A stretch of 64,000 nucleotides of DNA from Mesorhizobium sp. WSM3859 (lineage in GTDB: Bacteria; Pseudomonadota; Alphaproteobacteria; Rhizobiales; Rhizobiaceae): the NCBI RefSeq assembly GCF_002295065.1, contig NZ_NSGG01000015.1, forward strand, positions 124,001 to 188,000, read 5' to 3'. This document shows, piece after piece, positions 36,369 to 46,542 of the stretch. Below the pieces are notes generated by a model. The model was not told the origin of the DNA and made no database searches. It saw only the letters and a program-made list of their open reading frames with translations. Numbering within the stretch: the first letter of the stretch is position 1; every line of letters starts with the position of its first letter. A program made the position numbers and the translations under genes.

Positions 36369-37230
36369 ATGAGCCGTCTTCGAACAACGCTCAAGCGCTA
36401 TGTGGGCAGGCGCCAGGGATTGGGATACAGGTATCATGGCCCCGCTCGACGGTTGTCGGATTTCGTCCCCTTTATGGAGGCTCGCGGCGCGGGACCGTCA
36501 CCACGGCGCTGGCGATGAACTGGGTGACGTTGATCGGCCGACAACCGAGTTGGTCCATCCGCCTGACCGCTGTGCGCTGCTTCGCTCAGCACCTCGCTCA
36601 TTTCGACGCCATGACGGAAGTGCCACCTCAAGACGCTGTGCCGCCGGCGCGGCGTGCAAGCCCTACATCTATACCTATGCTGAGATCACGGCGCTTCTGG
36701 CGGCGGCACTGTCGCTGCCGCCGGCCAACGCCCTGCGTCGCTGGAGATGTCATTGCCGGTTCGGATTGATACGGTCGCCGGGCTACGCCATTCCGAAGCG
36801 CTCGACCTGCGCCGAAACGACGTCGATCTCGACCAAGGTATCCTCACCATTCGGGAGACAAAGTTCGGCAAGTCGCGGCTGGTCCCGCTCCATGCCACGA
36901 CGGTCGCCGGACTATGCCGCGCGAGGCGACGCGCATCTCGTCGCGCCTCGTAACCCCTATTTCTTTGTCGCCCAGCAGGGCGGCAGATTGCTGCACCAAT
37001 ACGTGCACCGGGTGTTCTGGCAGCTGTCGCGACAGATCGATCTGCCGCAGCGGGGGCAGCGCAATGGTCCGCGGATTCACGATCTTCGTCACCGTTCCGC
37101 CGTCCAAGCCCTGACCAACTGGTATCGTGTGAGCGAAATGTCGAGCGGGAACTGCCGGTCCTCTCGACCTTTCTTGGCCCCGCCAATGTTCGCGACACTT
37201 ACTGGTATCTATCCGTCGCGCCGGAGCTAA
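36369..37230 (+). pseudogene. RIT recombinase 2, degenerate
   Basis: Starts MSRLRTTLKRYVGRRQGLGY, then switches frame. TVAGLRHSEALDLRRNDVDL carries the first catalytic Arg; GPRIHDLRHRSAVQAL carries the H-x-x-R box; the Tyr region is frameshifted near 37190. Confidence 0.7.
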
Positions 37231-38193
37231 TGACCCGTGCCGCGCGACTGCTGGATGAGCGGAGGGAGTCGCTCATGAGTGCCTCGAAAGGTCTGGCCGT
37301 GCTGATCGAGCGGTGGTTCACCGATCGGCTCATGCGATATCGAGGCGTAAGCTCCGACACAATCGCCTCCTATCGCGACACCTTCCGGCTCCTGTTGATT
37401 CGCGCAGACACGCCTTGGCAGGTCTCCGTCGCAGTTGACACTGCGGGATTTGGACGCGCCTTTCATCGGCGCATTCCCGGAGGACCTCGAGACACTGCGA
37501 TCCGCTTCAGTAAGGACCCGGAATCTCCGCCTCACTCCCATTCGGTCTTTCTTCAGATATGCGTCGTTCGAGGAGACCGGCCCATAGCGCCCAGATTCAA
37601 CGCGTGCTCGCGATCCGAGTAAGCGATGCGACAAGCGACAGCTTCAGTTTCTCACCAGGCCCGAGATTGAAGCAATCCTGGCCTGTCCGGATCGCAGCAC
37701 ATGGTTGGGACGCCGTGATCACACTCTGCTGTTGCTGGCCGCGCAAACGGAGTTGCGGAGATCATCGACCTCGACCGAGACTCGGTGATGCTCGGGCACG
37801 GTGCCCACGCGCGATGCGTTGGTAAGGGCCGCAAGGAGCGAAGTACGCCGCTCACCAAGGTTGCACAGCAAGCCCTTCGGGGCTGGCTCGACGAGCCTAG
37901 AAAGCGGGGGGCAAGGGCTCTCTTTCCGAACATGCACGGCGGCAGGCTGAGCGCCGACGGCGTGCAGGCGCTGCTGAACAAATATGTTGCCAAGGCTCGC
38001 GAACACTGCTGCTGCAGGCGGGCGTCGATTGTTCGGTCATCGCCTATGGCTGGGCCGTGAGGCGATGGAAAGAACGCTGACCTATCTTCACGCACATCTT
38101 GAGCTGAAGGAATCCGCACTTGCCAAGCTGAAGCCATCGAACGCGCAAAGGCCGAACGATTTCGACCAAACGACCGGCTTCTTGCGTTCCTGA
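37230..38193 (+). pseudogene. RIT recombinase 3, degenerate
   Basis: N-terminal SAM-like part (GLAVLIERWFTDRLMRYRG), a frame change near 37440, then CVGKGRKERSTPLTKVAQQA and, after a gap lacking the His-Arg box in frame, EAMERTLTYLHAHLELKESAL with the Tyr. Non-functional. Confidence 0.7.
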
Positions 38194-38435
38194 ACGCCCT
38201 TTGAGCATGAGGAACTATGCCGAGTGTGAACGACCGGTTCTTGGTCGAAATGGCGGGCAAAGCGCGTCATACCGCCATGATCGGAAGAGGCACTCGGCAT
38301 AGTTCGGCGGTCGGCATAACCTGCAAGCTCAACGGCGTTGAGCCGCTTGGGAATCTCGCCGATGTCCTCTCCAGGATCGGCCACCCCAACAGCCAGATCG
38401 ATGACCTCCTGCCCTTGGCCTAACTATATTTCGTC

Positions 38436-39557
38436 CTATAAGCCCGACTGCTTTTCGGCATTCGACGACCATGGCGGGCGGCAAGTAGCGCTGTCGACAA
38501 ACCTCAAGAATTCGGTTTTTGACATGTGATCCAAGCCAAGACTCCTGAGATTTCGGCCCGTTTCAAAATAGTCGACGCCATTAATGACTGACGCGATCTC
38601 CACTAATGCCCTCATGGTCCGAGCGTCTATGCCGGCTTTGATGCCGAGTTCGCACCAAGGGACCAAAACATAAGGTATGTCCTCGGCCACATATCTGTCT
38701 TGCATGTGGGCGGGCGCTATCTTGGTCGCATTGTGAACTTTCGTGTGGAAGGCAAAGTCCGAGAATTTGTCGAAAGCGCCACCGTAGAAGCCCACCATTT
38801 CCTGCAGAACCGTCTGCGGTCGGAAACCGAGGGCCTCGGCAATCTTCAGGCGTTCACTGTCTACCGCTTCGATGACGTGCCCGACTGAAGGTGAAATTCC
38901 GTCGCGATAAAAGTAGAAGTCTCCTCTTGTGCTTTCGATCCACCCAGTGTTTAATATGGCGGTGATCGGGTGGATAACTCCATTATTGGACTGCATTCCA
39001 ATATCGAAGACGTTATGGGACCACTGGAGCGGCGCAGGAAATATCTTCGCGATTTGGGACCACTGCCTCTCATTTAGACTGTTCGGGAAAGCGGCTATTG
39101 GCAAGCTATTCTTGATACCCTTGATCAAGACTTCACCGTCCTGGACCCGAGACGAATATGGTGACGAGTTGGTTTCAAGGATAGCCAGGGCGTTCAGCTT
39201 TTTTGAGCAGGCTAACGCGAAGAAATTGGCGTTGATTACGACAACTATGTGACTGCTCAGATCGAAGTCTTTCAGTTCGTTGACAATTACGTCGTGCCCG
39301 TATGATGGAACGGCAATCACCAGAACATGCGAAAATTGTACCGCATTGGCCATCTCGGTGGTTATGGTCGGATAGAATTGGCCTTCAATTTTCATACGAG
39401 CGGTAAGGTTGCCGGTTCGCCGGATCGCGTTGATATTGCGGCGGTGATTGGGGTGTCCGTAGAGGAGGACGTCGGCCCCACGATGGGCCAAATCCGCCGC
39501 GAAAGAGCATCCGCAATTTCCGGCACCAATGATTGAGACTGACAGTTTGGAAGACAT
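38436..39557 (-). CDS. Opine/octopine dehydrogenase-like enzyme
   Basis: 373 residues. N-terminal NAD(P)-binding fold with SVSIIGAGNCGCSFAADLA, then an octopine-dehydrogenase-type C-terminal domain with the active-site His region SNNGVIHPITAILNTG and helices PWCELGIKAGIDARTMRAL. Such enzymes reductively condense an amino acid with a 2-oxo acid, or run the reverse. Intact and on the minus strand, starting ATG 39557 with TAGGAAGAGGGAG in front. A HisC-like aminotransferase relic lies just upstream on the same strand. Substrates unknown; an opine-type role is inferred from family. Confidence 0.8.
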   Translation of the reverse strand: MSSKLSVSIIGAGNCGCSFAADLAHRGADVLLYGHPNHRRNINAIRRTGNLTARMKIEGQFYPTITTEMANAVQFSHVLVIAVPSYGHDVIVNELKDFDLSSHIVVVINANFFALACSKKLNALAILETNSSPYSSRVQDGEVLIKGIKNSLPIAAFPNSLNERQWSQIAKIFPAPLQWSHNVFDIGMQSNNGVIHPITAILNTGWIESTRGDFYFYRDGISPSVGHVIEAVDSERLKIAEALGFRPQTVLQEMVGFYGGAFDKFSDFAFHTKVHNATKIAPAHMQDRYVAEDIPYVLVPWCELGIKAGIDARTMRALVEIASVINGVDYFETGRNLRSLGLDHMSKTEFLRFVDSATCRPPWSSNAEKQSGL

Positions 39558-39645
39558 CGCTCCCTCTTCCTAGTTGAGTTGCGTTTGTCTAGCGATTTGG
39601 CCTGGTGAACACAGGTAGGCTGACGGAAACCGGGGCCTGCTACAT

Positions 39646-39990
39646 CTCGACTACCGCTTTGAACAACAGACCAAGCACTTCGAGGTCCATGCCGGATGGA
39701 ACAGTAAAGCGGAGCCAATCCAAATATCGAACCCCCCGACAGGATTGTGCTGCCCATAAGCGCAGATTGCAGGTTCTCTGTCGGAATGAAGAAGTGATGA
39801 ATGAAGACAAAATTGCCGTGAGATTGCGCAGCTTCGAAGCGGGCCGCTCTGATATTCCTCCATCCAGCTCGGGCCGGGCTCCTGAGTCCACGCGAAAGAA
39901 CACAGGGAAGCACTGCTTGTCGAACCCCATGTTTGAGTCCACGGTCGGCCTTGGCCGATGCTGAGCGATAACGAGTGTCAATGCCGATCA
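39646..39990 (-). pseudogene. HisC-like aminotransferase C-terminal relic
   Basis: Across frames the minus strand reads SHGNFVFIHHF, a GG loop, then RYLDWLRFTVPSGMDLEVL, the pattern of the C-terminal end of histidinol-phosphate-type aminotransferases. The PLP-binding part is missing. It stops about 90 bp before the opine dehydrogenase start, suggesting a former two-gene unit. Confidence 0.5.
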
Positions 39991-40739
39991 GGCCTATCGG
40001 GCTTTCGGATTCGACAATGTTCCTTTCCGTTAGAATTCGGACCTGACATATGGCTTTTCTTCCTTCGCTCCATTGATCGCGATATCACCCCGAGATGATA
40101 GCGGTCAGCAGCTGCTGTCTCGCGACGAGATAGCTTCAAAAGTCGTGCCACGCCGCTGATGGAGTCTCGGAAGGAATTTTCCGCACACTGATCAACGGCT
40201 TACATGAAAGTGCGGCAGGAACTCAGGTCGAACACCACTGTGTCGCGGACGCGACAACCGGACAGTTGTATATCCAATTAGTTACAGATAGTGACGCATT
40301 CTCTGGTGGCGCACGAAAGTTGCCGGGTGAAATCTGTGCCTCATGCCGGCCCAGTGGTCGGCGGCCAACGCCATCTTTGGCGCGAGCGAATTGCCTAGCA
40401 GCATATGCTCGCCTGGGACCCGTTTGCCGCTTCCGTCTCGCATGTATGGCGATGCCTGACTTTGCCTGTCTTCTGGCCCGAGTGGGTAACGAACGTGTTG
40501 GGTTCGAGAAGACAAGCGAGAAAACCGGATGCTGAACGGCGGCGCGGCGTTACTCGCCTATTCATGAAAGAGCACTCCGTTTGCATTGTCGAGAACCCTG
40601 GCGCGATTCGCCGCAAAATGAACGTCGTCGCCAGCCCGACGTCTCAGAATTGACGTGCTCTCTTAATCTCGGAAGTTGGTCCAGGGGCTTCGTGCCACAC
40701 CCCGAGAGTCAATAGTAGTAACAGCTGCTTCAGATAAAA
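39991..40739. other. Intergenic, no gene recognised
   Basis: About 750 bp between the aminotransferase relic and the shared element C. Frames on both strands give no recognisable protein. Confidence 0.35.
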
Positions 40740-40785
40740 TTTACAAAATCTTTGCGACCGCGGATCGCTGATACTGGTACCTTCA
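40740..40785 (+). promoter_or_regulatory. Shared 46-bp upstream element, copy C
   Basis: Starts TTTACAAAATCTTTGCGACC and ends GGTACCTTCA. It differs from copy B at few positions and sits 215 bp before the M24 gene and 124 bp before the ATP-grasp start relic. Confidence 0.5.
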
Positions 40786-40857
40786 CTGCAAGTTTGAAAT
40801 CAGACACGCCGAAAAGCTAATGCCGTTTTGCGCTCAAACTGCCATACGGAGGGTCAA

Positions 40858-40920
40858 CAGCCAATGGCCTGAAGAGCGCTCATCCTGGTTGTCGCCGAAT
40901 CTCGAGTTGCGGGATGCCCG
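40858..40920 (+). pseudogene. Severed start of an ATP-grasp gene
   Basis: ACGGAGGGTC and GAAGAGCGCTCATCCTGGTT repeat the ribosome site and first codons of the ATP-grasp gene at 32906; a stop follows the start codon region and the match ends after about ten codons. The promoter element and leader before it are also copied. Confidence 0.6.
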
Positions 40921-40954
40921 CCGTCTAAGCAACAATTCATGAATGAGGTGATCT

Positions 40955-42121
40955 ATGACCACTACGTCGTCGGCAGTTCCAACCATAGGCCTTCCATTCC
41001 CTAGAACTGAGTATGAACGCCGTCAACAGAGAGTGTTCGAGGCTATGGAAAGAGCCAACCTCGACGCCCTCTTGGTAACCGCTCACGGTCATCTTCAATA
41101 TCTTGGCGGATATAACGGGCGCGGCGCATATTTCATGCCGTTCCCATTGATCCTCGTACCGGGACGAGAACCGACCTTCGTCGTGCGAGAGTATGAGTTG
41201 GGCAGCGTCCGACTAGAAAGCTGCGTCGAGGAAATAGTTACATATCGGGAGCAGTTCGATTTTGCCCCGGTATGCGCCGCTGCTGTTCGGCGTTTCGGCT
41301 TGAGGGGGCGCAGAATTGGGCTTGAGCTCGGCTGCTGGGATCTTGCGCCAGCGGACGTTAGTGCACTTCAGGCGCAACTTCCGGATATGAAATTTGCTGA
41401 CGCGACTCGTCTGGTCGCGACGGTGGCAGCTGTAAAGACGGAGATGGAACTCGAAGCCATGCGATTCGCAATGGAAATGACTGACATGGCCGTTCGAACA
41501 TTCCAGCATTCCCTGCGGGACGGAATTACGGAAGCGGAAGTGGCTGCGAACATTGACCGAGAAGTTGAAAAGGCCGGGGGTGTGCTACGGGCGAGTTCCA
41601 CGACTCTGCTGTTTGGTGAGCGGACGAAGCTTTCGCATGGCAGTCCGAAGCAGCATCCGATCAGAAACAACGAACCAGCCTTTATGGAGCTTGCTGGCAT
41701 AAAACACGGTTACGCCTGCGGGCTGGTCCGGAGCGCCGTCCTTGGTCGACACGCGGAGACTGAGTTCCTGCACGATCTCTCGGTTGAAGTTCTGGAGGCC
41801 GTTATTGCTGCGATCAAGCCTGGTGCGACCGCCGGTGAAGTTGATGCCGCCGGGCGAGAGGTGCTCAAGCGACACGGACATCCTGAGTTTCTGAATCATC
41901 GGGTCGGTTACCAAACCGGGATCAACTGGGGGGAGCGCGGTAACATCAGCCTTGAGCCCGGTGCGTTGGACATACTTGAGCCCAACATGACCTTGCATAT
42001 GCCAATCATCCTGCGCGGAGAAAGCGGTTACCTGATTGGAACCAGCGAGCACGTCATGGTGACAGAGCGAGGCGCGGAAATACTCAGCCGGACGCCTCAC
42101 ACGCTGCATCGTGCAAGTTGA
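40955..42121 (+). CDS. M24-family hydrolase, ectoine hydrolase/creatinase type
   Basis: 388 residues with the two-domain layout of creatinase and Xaa-Pro aminopeptidase. Several metal ligands of the peptidases are replaced: the first Asp is Glu (FMELAG), the second Gly (YACGLVRS), and HGxGH is HRVGYQTG. HRVGYQTGINWGER followed by LEPNMTLHM resembles metal-free M24 enzymes such as ectoine hydrolase (DoeA/EutD) and creatinase, so C-N hydrolysis of a small compound is likelier than peptidase activity. ATG 40955 follows GAATGAGGTGATCT. Shared element C lies upstream, linking it to the aminotransferase and ATP-grasp genes. Confidence 0.8.
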   Translation: MTTTSSAVPTIGLPFPRTEYERRQQRVFEAMERANLDALLVTAHGHLQYLGGYNGRGAYFMPFPLILVPGREPTFVVREYELGSVRLESCVEEIVTYREQFDFAPVCAAAVRRFGLRGRRIGLELGCWDLAPADVSALQAQLPDMKFADATRLVATVAAVKTEMELEAMRFAMEMTDMAVRTFQHSLRDGITEAEVAANIDREVEKAGGVLRASSTTLLFGERTKLSHGSPKQHPIRNNEPAFMELAGIKHGYACGLVRSAVLGRHAETEFLHDLSVEVLEAVIAAIKPGATAGEVDAAGREVLKRHGHPEFLNHRVGYQTGINWGERGNISLEPGALDILEPNMTLHMPIILRGESGYLIGTSEHVMVTERGAEILSRTPHTLHRAS

Positions 42122-42419
42122 AGGGGCCGAGCTTTGCCAATACTTTTCCTTAGATTGGAGGAGGCAAGCGAACGACGTCGCTAAGTGTCTGCTTGTGTGC
42201 GCTGAGATCGGAGGCGCACCGCGCCATCCTGAAATCGCTCATCGCCGCTGCTGACATCTTCATCCAGACCTGAAGCCGGGCTGCATCGAAATACTCGGTT
42301 TCGGGTCTTCCGATCTCCGCCGACGCTTGCCGCCGCTGATCACCTGCCACATCTCCGGTTTCGGGGATGCGGGCCTGTTTCCCGCCGGAAGGCTTATGAT
42401 CTCGTTCAGGCCGAAATAG

Positions 42420-42900
42420 GTTTGTGCGCGATCGCGCGATCACAGGTTACGCAACAAGGACCGGCCCGGCTAGGGTGTCCGTTTGCGATGTCTCAGCGAG
42501 CATGACGGGACAAAGTGCCATTCTTGAGGCCCTATATCACCGCGAGGGGACTGGCATTCAGGTGTCCTGTCCGATGCACTCGCTCCGACACGACTATAGC
42601 AGTTATCACGCAATACGCCGCGGGCGCGCCTAGCATTGCGGCGAGAGCAAAGACATCATCTTTTCGGTTCAGAATGAACGCGAATGGGTAAATTTCTGTG
42701 AGATAGCGGCCGGCGGCGATCTTCAACTCTGAGCGCCCCCTTGCGGCGCCCCGTTCCGGCTTTTGGCTCCATTACGAAGACCGTCCCCGAGGAGGTAGTA
42801 GCGCGTCTCAAGGGCCGTGTCAGCGCCAGCGGGGGCTTTCCCTGACGCACCCCTTCGAGCGCGACTCGTCAGACAGTGCGAGGTTCAGAGACGGGACAGC
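42420..42900 (+). pseudogene. CaiB/BaiF-type CoA-transferase relic
   Basis: ITGYATRTGPARVSVCDVSA and TGQSAILEALYHREGTGIQV correspond to the middle of a class III CoA-transferase; further on, DIIFSVQNEREWVNFCEIA and PEEVVARLKGRVSASGG give its C-terminal part, with gaps and frameshifts between. The N-terminal half is missing. Bases 42122-42419 are not assigned. Confidence 0.65.
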
Positions 42901-42955
42901 CGCAGAGCCTGGGGTAATCCCGGCTGATGGCGGTTCCTTCTTCAGCACCGTGCAA

Positions 42956-43858
42956 TTAAATGGTCTCATACGGCAGCGCCTTTAGAGCATCGAGTAACAC
43001 CGCACAGAATTCGCTCACCAAACGCGGTGGAGAGCTGTCGCTCGGACGCACTATTGCGAAGTGATATGGAATAGCGGGGGCAAACGGCCGCTGGTGGAGA
43101 TTGTTTGCGGTGTAATAATCCGCTGTAAAAGGGTCGACAATTCCCACCCCTAATCCCTTGCTCACCAAATCGCACAGGTTCAGCGCCAGGCTGCTCTCTA
43201 TCCTGCGGGTGCAATTCACGTTGTGACTCTCGAGCGCAGCGTCTGTTTGCATACGCAGATGACTTAGCGGTGACAGACAAATAAGGGATTCTCCCTCCAA
43301 ATCGGTTGCATGAATAGTCTGCTTGTCCACGAGACGATGCCCCGTTGGCAGGATGCAGACGGCGCGAAAAGAAGGCACTGGCTCAACAGTGAGGCCTGGA
43401 TAGTCGCCAGCGAGGATCGATATCCCGAGTTCGTAGTATTGGAGCGAAACCAGTTCAAGAACCGTTTGAGACGGGACTGTATCTAGATAGATTAACACAT
43501 CGGGGCGGTCGGCGATAAACGACTTGATGACCCCAGACATAAAGCTCAAGGCTGGTGCGGTATAACAGGCGACCCTCAAGGAGCCCATGTGAGATTTCTT
43601 CAGCTCGGCCGCAACTTGCTCAATGTGGTGAATGCCGTTAAAATGCCGCGACACCTCCTTGAACAGAATACGGGCCTCATGTGTGGGACGTAACCGATTG
43701 CCCGTTCGTTCAAAGAGGCTGATCCCAACTTCTTCTTCGAGATCTCGGATTAAGCGACTGATCGCAGGCTGGGTGATCCTTACAAGATCGGCTGCGGACG
43801 TCATTCCGCCCGTCAGCATTACGGCCCGAAAAGCTTCCAGCTGTCGCGACTGTATCAT
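42956..43858 (-). CDS. LysR-family transcriptional regulator
   Basis: 300 residues: winged helix-turn-helix at the N-terminus (QLEAFRAVMLTGGMTSAADL and QPAISRLIRDLEEEVGISLF) and a substrate-binding domain. It resembles regulators of opine and amino acid catabolism (NocR/OccR type). ATG 43858 has TGGATGGAG in front and gives the normal LysR start; an upstream ATG at 43891 is possible. It faces the M24 gene across a CoA-transferase relic. Target not evident. Confidence 0.88.
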   Translation of the reverse strand: MIQSRQLEAFRAVMLTGGMTSAADLVRITQPAISRLIRDLEEEVGISLFERTGNRLRPTHEARILFKEVSRHFNGIHHIEQVAAELKKSHMGSLRVACYTAPALSFMSGVIKSFIADRPDVLIYLDTVPSQTVLELVSLQYYELGISILAGDYPGLTVEPVPSFRAVCILPTGHRLVDKQTIHATDLEGESLICLSPLSHLRMQTDAALESHNVNCTRRIESSLALNLCDLVSKGLGVGIVDPFTADYYTANNLHQRPFAPAIPYHFAIVRPSDSSPPRLVSEFCAVLLDALKALPYETI

Positions 43859-44473
43859 AGCTCCATCCACAATATTTTGCCCTATTCTCATTAGTGCTCT
43901 TGCTGCATGGAAAGCAAGGTTTTAGTAACTGCTCTAGAGATTGGGGTCCTGTCGCGGAATGCAGCGTGGTGAGTTCGTCAACTCCTTCCACTGCCGAGGA
44001 GGGTAAATTGTGGCGGGCCACGATAGGGTCTACGCGCACATTCTTGCGGCACCCATGGCATGGTGGCTGCGCCGGGTCGCGAGACCAAAAACATAAAATA
44101 TGAAATTCGATGGAGGGGCGATCGGCCAACCTTTGTGGCAGAAGACGGTGGTATGCACTTAGCCTTCGCAAATCCTAAACAGCTGTCGAGGTAGCTGCAC
44201 CGAATGGCTCGGTCGCCGTAACGAAGTTTGCGGCGGCTTATGCGGAAGGTGACTCAGCTCTTGCTCATACGACGGAGACTTGACAGTCTTACTATCAGCT
44301 CCTTATCAGGTCCTCGGTCGAGTGCCCGCCCGGTTGTCTGAAAAGGCGGCTTGCCGGTAGAAACCAGGAGAGCCGTTATCCCCCTTTCGGTAAAGACGGA
44401 GCGCAAGTGCGCTCGGGGCACAACGTTCAAATTTGAGTGTTTTTGATTGCACTGCCTACTTGGTGAACTTGCG

Positions 44474-45388
44474 ATGTCTTATCAAATAGAACTGGGGAGC
44501 ATCCGCTGCTTTGTAGTGGTAGCAGAAGAACTTCATTTCCGAAGGGCGGCGATCAGGCTAAACATGTCGCAGCCGACCCTGACTCAGCAGGTTCGCCGAT
44601 TGGAAGATCTGATCGGTGTTCGCCTGTTCATCCGCTCGACCCGGCGGGTGGAACTCACTCCTGCAGGAAACGCGTTCCTCCCCCATTCCCGGGAGATCTT
44701 GCATAAACTCGGTGAAGCAATACTCAATGCCAAATTGGAAGCTGGTGGACTAAGTCCGGGCGGCGAAGAGTTGATCATCGGGGCGATCAGCCCGGCGACA
44801 AGTCGATTGCTTCCGTTGGTTTTGAGTCGTTTCCGCGGACGTTATCCCAGCACTAGGTTAGTCATCAAAGAAGTAGATTCGATCGAACTTCTTCGGGGGA
44901 TCGAACGCGGCGATTTCCACGTGGGACTGATGCGCCCGCCATCGAACAGCAACCTAGTGCGGCTCCGCCACTTGATTTCGGAACGGTTTGTCGCAGTGAT
45001 TCCTCGCCAATCGATACTCGCGAAGAAACCTGCTTTGCGATTGTCCGATTTCGTTGGCCATAGTGTCTTTGCACTGAAGCGTTTCGACCTATCGAGCTTT
45101 GAGACTGTTTGGGAGCAGCTTTCTGGCGCCGGGCTATTAACCGAGAGCGGTATCGCTGTCTCAGACACCACCACTGCTCTCGCACTCGTGACAGCCGGCG
45201 TAGGCATCACTTTCTTGCCAGAGTGGGTGTCTGCGGTTGCGAACGACAGCGTCGTCACCCGATTGGTCGAAGACATGTCCGTCGAGATTTCAATGGCAGT
45301 GGGTTGGAATCCAGATAGCCCCGTTCCAGGCATACTGCCTTTCGTTGAGTATGCCACGCTGGCAGCGCAAAGCATGCTCTCGGCGTAA
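44474..45388 (+). CDS. LysR-family transcriptional regulator
   Basis: 304 residues with helix-turn-helix FRRAAIRLNMSQPTLTQQVR and an effector domain with the DTTTALALVTAGVGITFLPE segment typical of the CatM/BenM/CynR group. ATG 44474 gives the normal N-terminus (MSYQIELGSIRCFVVVAEEL); a TTG at 44447 is possible. It reads away from the other LysR gene, with about 600 bp between in which I see no gene. No intact target gene is adjacent. Confidence 0.85.
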   Translation: MSYQIELGSIRCFVVVAEELHFRRAAIRLNMSQPTLTQQVRRLEDLIGVRLFIRSTRRVELTPAGNAFLPHSREILHKLGEAILNAKLEAGGLSPGGEELIIGAISPATSRLLPLVLSRFRGRYPSTRLVIKEVDSIELLRGIERGDFHVGLMRPPSNSNLVRLRHLISERFVAVIPRQSILAKKPALRLSDFVGHSVFALKRFDLSSFETVWEQLSGAGLLTESGIAVSDTTTALALVTAGVGITFLPEWVSAVANDSVVTRLVEDMSVEISMAVGWNPDSPVPGILPFVEYATLAAQSMLSA

Positions 45389-46542
45389 AAATGATGTCAC
45401 CTAGCTTATCATTTCCTCTCGGTAGTGCGTCAACTCTGGGACACGATGGGTCACGCAGATGATCGCGAGGATTTTCCATTCAGCCTGGATCCGGCGATTT
45501 GTCAATCAGCGTTCGGCGATGTCCCCGGGGGGGGAAGCCCGGAAGCGCAATCGAACCGTCGGCGCCCAGGAAGTGTCGGCCACGCGCTTCCGGCGTAAAC
45601 AGGGTCTTGGCAGTCGCCCGTGCGCCGTCAGGCCGTCAGGCTCTTCAAGAACCCAGAGGCGGTGTTCAACTGCCGATCTGGCCAGATTGCGTCGAGATAG
45701 AGGCCGTCGGGCTGAGTAACATCCCGAACCACCCAGCTGGACGTGCTGATGGCATTCCGCACCAAAAGGCGGCCCTTGCTCGCCAGCAGGACCGTTGCAC
45801 CGTGCGGCAGCGCCGTCACGACGAGAGGACACCTGTGCGCAAAATCGACAAGACGGATTCGCTTAGCGTGGAAAGAATACTCCGCGTTACCGCCCCGGCA
45901 GTCTGCGAAACAGAACCGCCCCAGCGGCCACGTCGACGCGCGAGGCAATAATGTCGAACGATGCAATGACCCTGCATTTGAGGCGAATGCGCCGGATGAA
46001 CAGCCTGTGCACATGCAGCGATGTTCCAGACATTCGGCGCACGCCGAGGCAACAGGTGAAACATCACGCGGCCTTGCAGGCCACCGGCGTCCACAGCACC
46101 AGGCCACGAGATGAAACGTCCGTTCCGTCATTTCGTTCAGTCGTCGGCAAAGTCGTTGTACCAATCGGGTGCGATGAACTCGATTATGACCATCATGGTG
46201 CACGTTGTGGCAGATATTTGCAGCCATGCCTTGAACTTGATGCCTGAGTTGCTCTGCTGTGCGACTTCCCGAAGTTTTCGGCGCGACGGTCAGTCTCCTG
46301 GCGTGAGCGCGGCCAATCTCGCCGGCATTGGCAGACATGCGAGCACCAGCCTAAGGCGGCGCGACGTTCGCACAGCGCCGTGCCAGTCTGTCAGCGACCC
46401 GCTACCGGTACTCTGTTCGAACAGCGAAGTTCGAGACGCCCACAAGCGCACTACAGTTCCGTATGCAGCCTTGCTCAAGTTCGGTGGACTCCAGAATGCG
46501 TAATCCTTTCGCCAGAATTCCCGCTTTTCTTGGTGCCGGCGA
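45389..46542. other. Stretch without a recognisable gene
   Basis: A long minus-strand frame (45628-46338) contains stretches such as LVDFAHRCPLVVTALPHGAT that look protein-like, but no family could be named and neighbouring frames compete, so it is probably a decayed gene. Confidence 0.35.

Larger units (their letters stand above)
35283..38319 (+). mobile_element. RIT element (three tyrosine recombinases), inactive
   Basis: Terminal inverted repeats: TTATGCCGACTGCCGAAC at 35283 and its near-exact inverse ending at 38319 (27 of 29 bp match). Inside are three consecutive tyrosine-recombinase genes on the plus strand with overlapping ends, the hallmark of recombinase-in-trio elements. All three are frameshifted. 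The element sits directly behind the IS66 relic. Confidence 0.8.
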
